The notes beneath the pieces are model-generated. The model saw only the letters and a list, made by a program, of their open reading frames with translations, had not been told where the DNA came from and did no database searches. Below, one piece after another: positions 63,702 through 64,000 of a DNA stretch of 64,000 nt; position 1 is the first letter of the stretch, and each line of letters starts with the position of its first letter. Source of the DNA: Rhodovarius crocodyli. GTDB lineage: Bacteria > Pseudomonadota > Alphaproteobacteria > Acetobacterales > Acetobacteraceae. The stretch lies in NCBI GenBank assembly GCA_945901085.1, contig CAMDJV010000014.1:1-64000 (forward strand), given 5' to 3'. The translations under genes and the position numbers were made by a program.

Positions 63702-64000
63702 ATGAGTGACGCGCAAAGATCCTGGCCAGGTGGGCCGGGTGATGATGGCTTCGCGCCGCGCCGGCCGATGCGCACGGCCAGCATCAAGCCCGCGCCTCGC
63801 CTGCGCACCCTGCCGGATGTTCCCAGGCGCGCGCTGATCATCGCGGTTGGCCTCACCGGCTCCGTGCTGCTCGCCGCCACCATCATCTGGGGCATTTCCC
63901 GCATGGGGCCGCGCAGCGCGCCGCTGATCGAGGCCGATGGCCGGCCCTTCCGGGTGCGGCCGGAAAACATGCCGACACCGCCCGCCACACCGCCGGCGAA
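63702..64000 (+). CDS. SPOR-domain-type cell-division protein, N-terminal part (cut by window end)
   Basis: Open from ATG at 63702 to the window end, at least 99 residues: a polar cytoplasmic head (about 1-45), one membrane helix (LIIAVGLTGSVLLAATIIWGI) and the start of a periplasmic proline-rich linker (APLIEADGRPFRVRPENMP). This is the usual N-terminus of the SPOR protein downstream of argS in alphaproteobacteria; the SPOR domain itself, which binds denuded septal peptidoglycan, would lie beyond the edge. Confidence 0.75.
   Translation, partial: MSDAQRSWPGGPGDDGFAPRRPMRTASIKPAPRLRTLPDVPRRALIIAVGLTGSVLLAATIIWGISRMGPRSAPLIEADGRPFRVRPENMPTPPATPPA

Overview
The window is 64 kb of GC-rich DNA, densely packed with genes, from an alphaproteobacterium, most likely Acetobacteraceae/Rhodospirillales (Roseomonas-like). 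The evidence is alphaproteobacterial gene order and fusions: dusB-ntrB-ntrC-ntrY-ntrX, the fused ispDF, rplY-pth-ychF, xth-erpA-dgt-argS-SPOR, FlaF with flagellin, and an FzlA-like protein. There are also five Bug/TctC periplasmic binding proteins, a family greatly expanded in these lineages. I see no rRNA or tRNA gene, CRISPR array, prophage or intact insertion sequence. Placement is by gene content, not by phylogeny.

Layout. 0-13.4 kb is accessory: a tandem pair of Bug proteins, a GT4 glycosyltransferase, a decayed peptide-ABC ATPase, a LysR regulator, an EmrA/EmrB-type efflux pair, a MetX-like hydrolase with a coupled upstream ORF, small membrane proteins, a flavin monooxygenase, an SDR and two DUF proteins. 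13.5-26.3 kb is mostly core: gltX, comEC, ispDF, dusB and the ntrBC/ntrYX two-component systems. 26.3-35.6 kb is accessory catabolism and stress: a Bug protein, acyl-CoA dehydrogenase with an AMACR-like racemase, a hydroxyacyl-CoA dehydrogenase, an XpaC/TelA module, another Bug protein and a TPP enzyme. 35.7-38.9 kb is an Anbu (bacterial proteasome-like) operon with ATP-grasp and alpha-E partners. 38.9-44.0 kb is a flagellin locus with FlaF and two TPR enzymes (a methyltransferase and a SPINDLY/OGT-type GT41) that probably modify flagellin. 44.2-52.3 kb holds pntAA-pntAB-pntB, DUF3297, ychF, pth, rplY and leuA. 52.5-57.1 kb carries a giant GT2-methyltransferase and a NitT/TauT-type ABC pair. 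57.5-64 kb is the xth-erpA-dgt-(Bug, fzlA)-argS-SPOR block, cut by the window edge.

Most notable non-genic signals: two copies (about 87% identical by hand alignment) of a 105-bp double-hairpin repeat whose ends supply the stop codons of neighbouring genes; a third, divergent element that encodes the C-terminal tail of the GT41 protein; a three-hairpin MITE-like block with a strong terminator; two 12-bp tandem arrays around one intergenic gap; and four GAGTC (CcrM-type GANTC) sites in 99 bp between gltX and comEC. The best candidates for under-described biology are the flagellin-modification locus and the Anbu operon, which lacks the transglutaminase often found with it.
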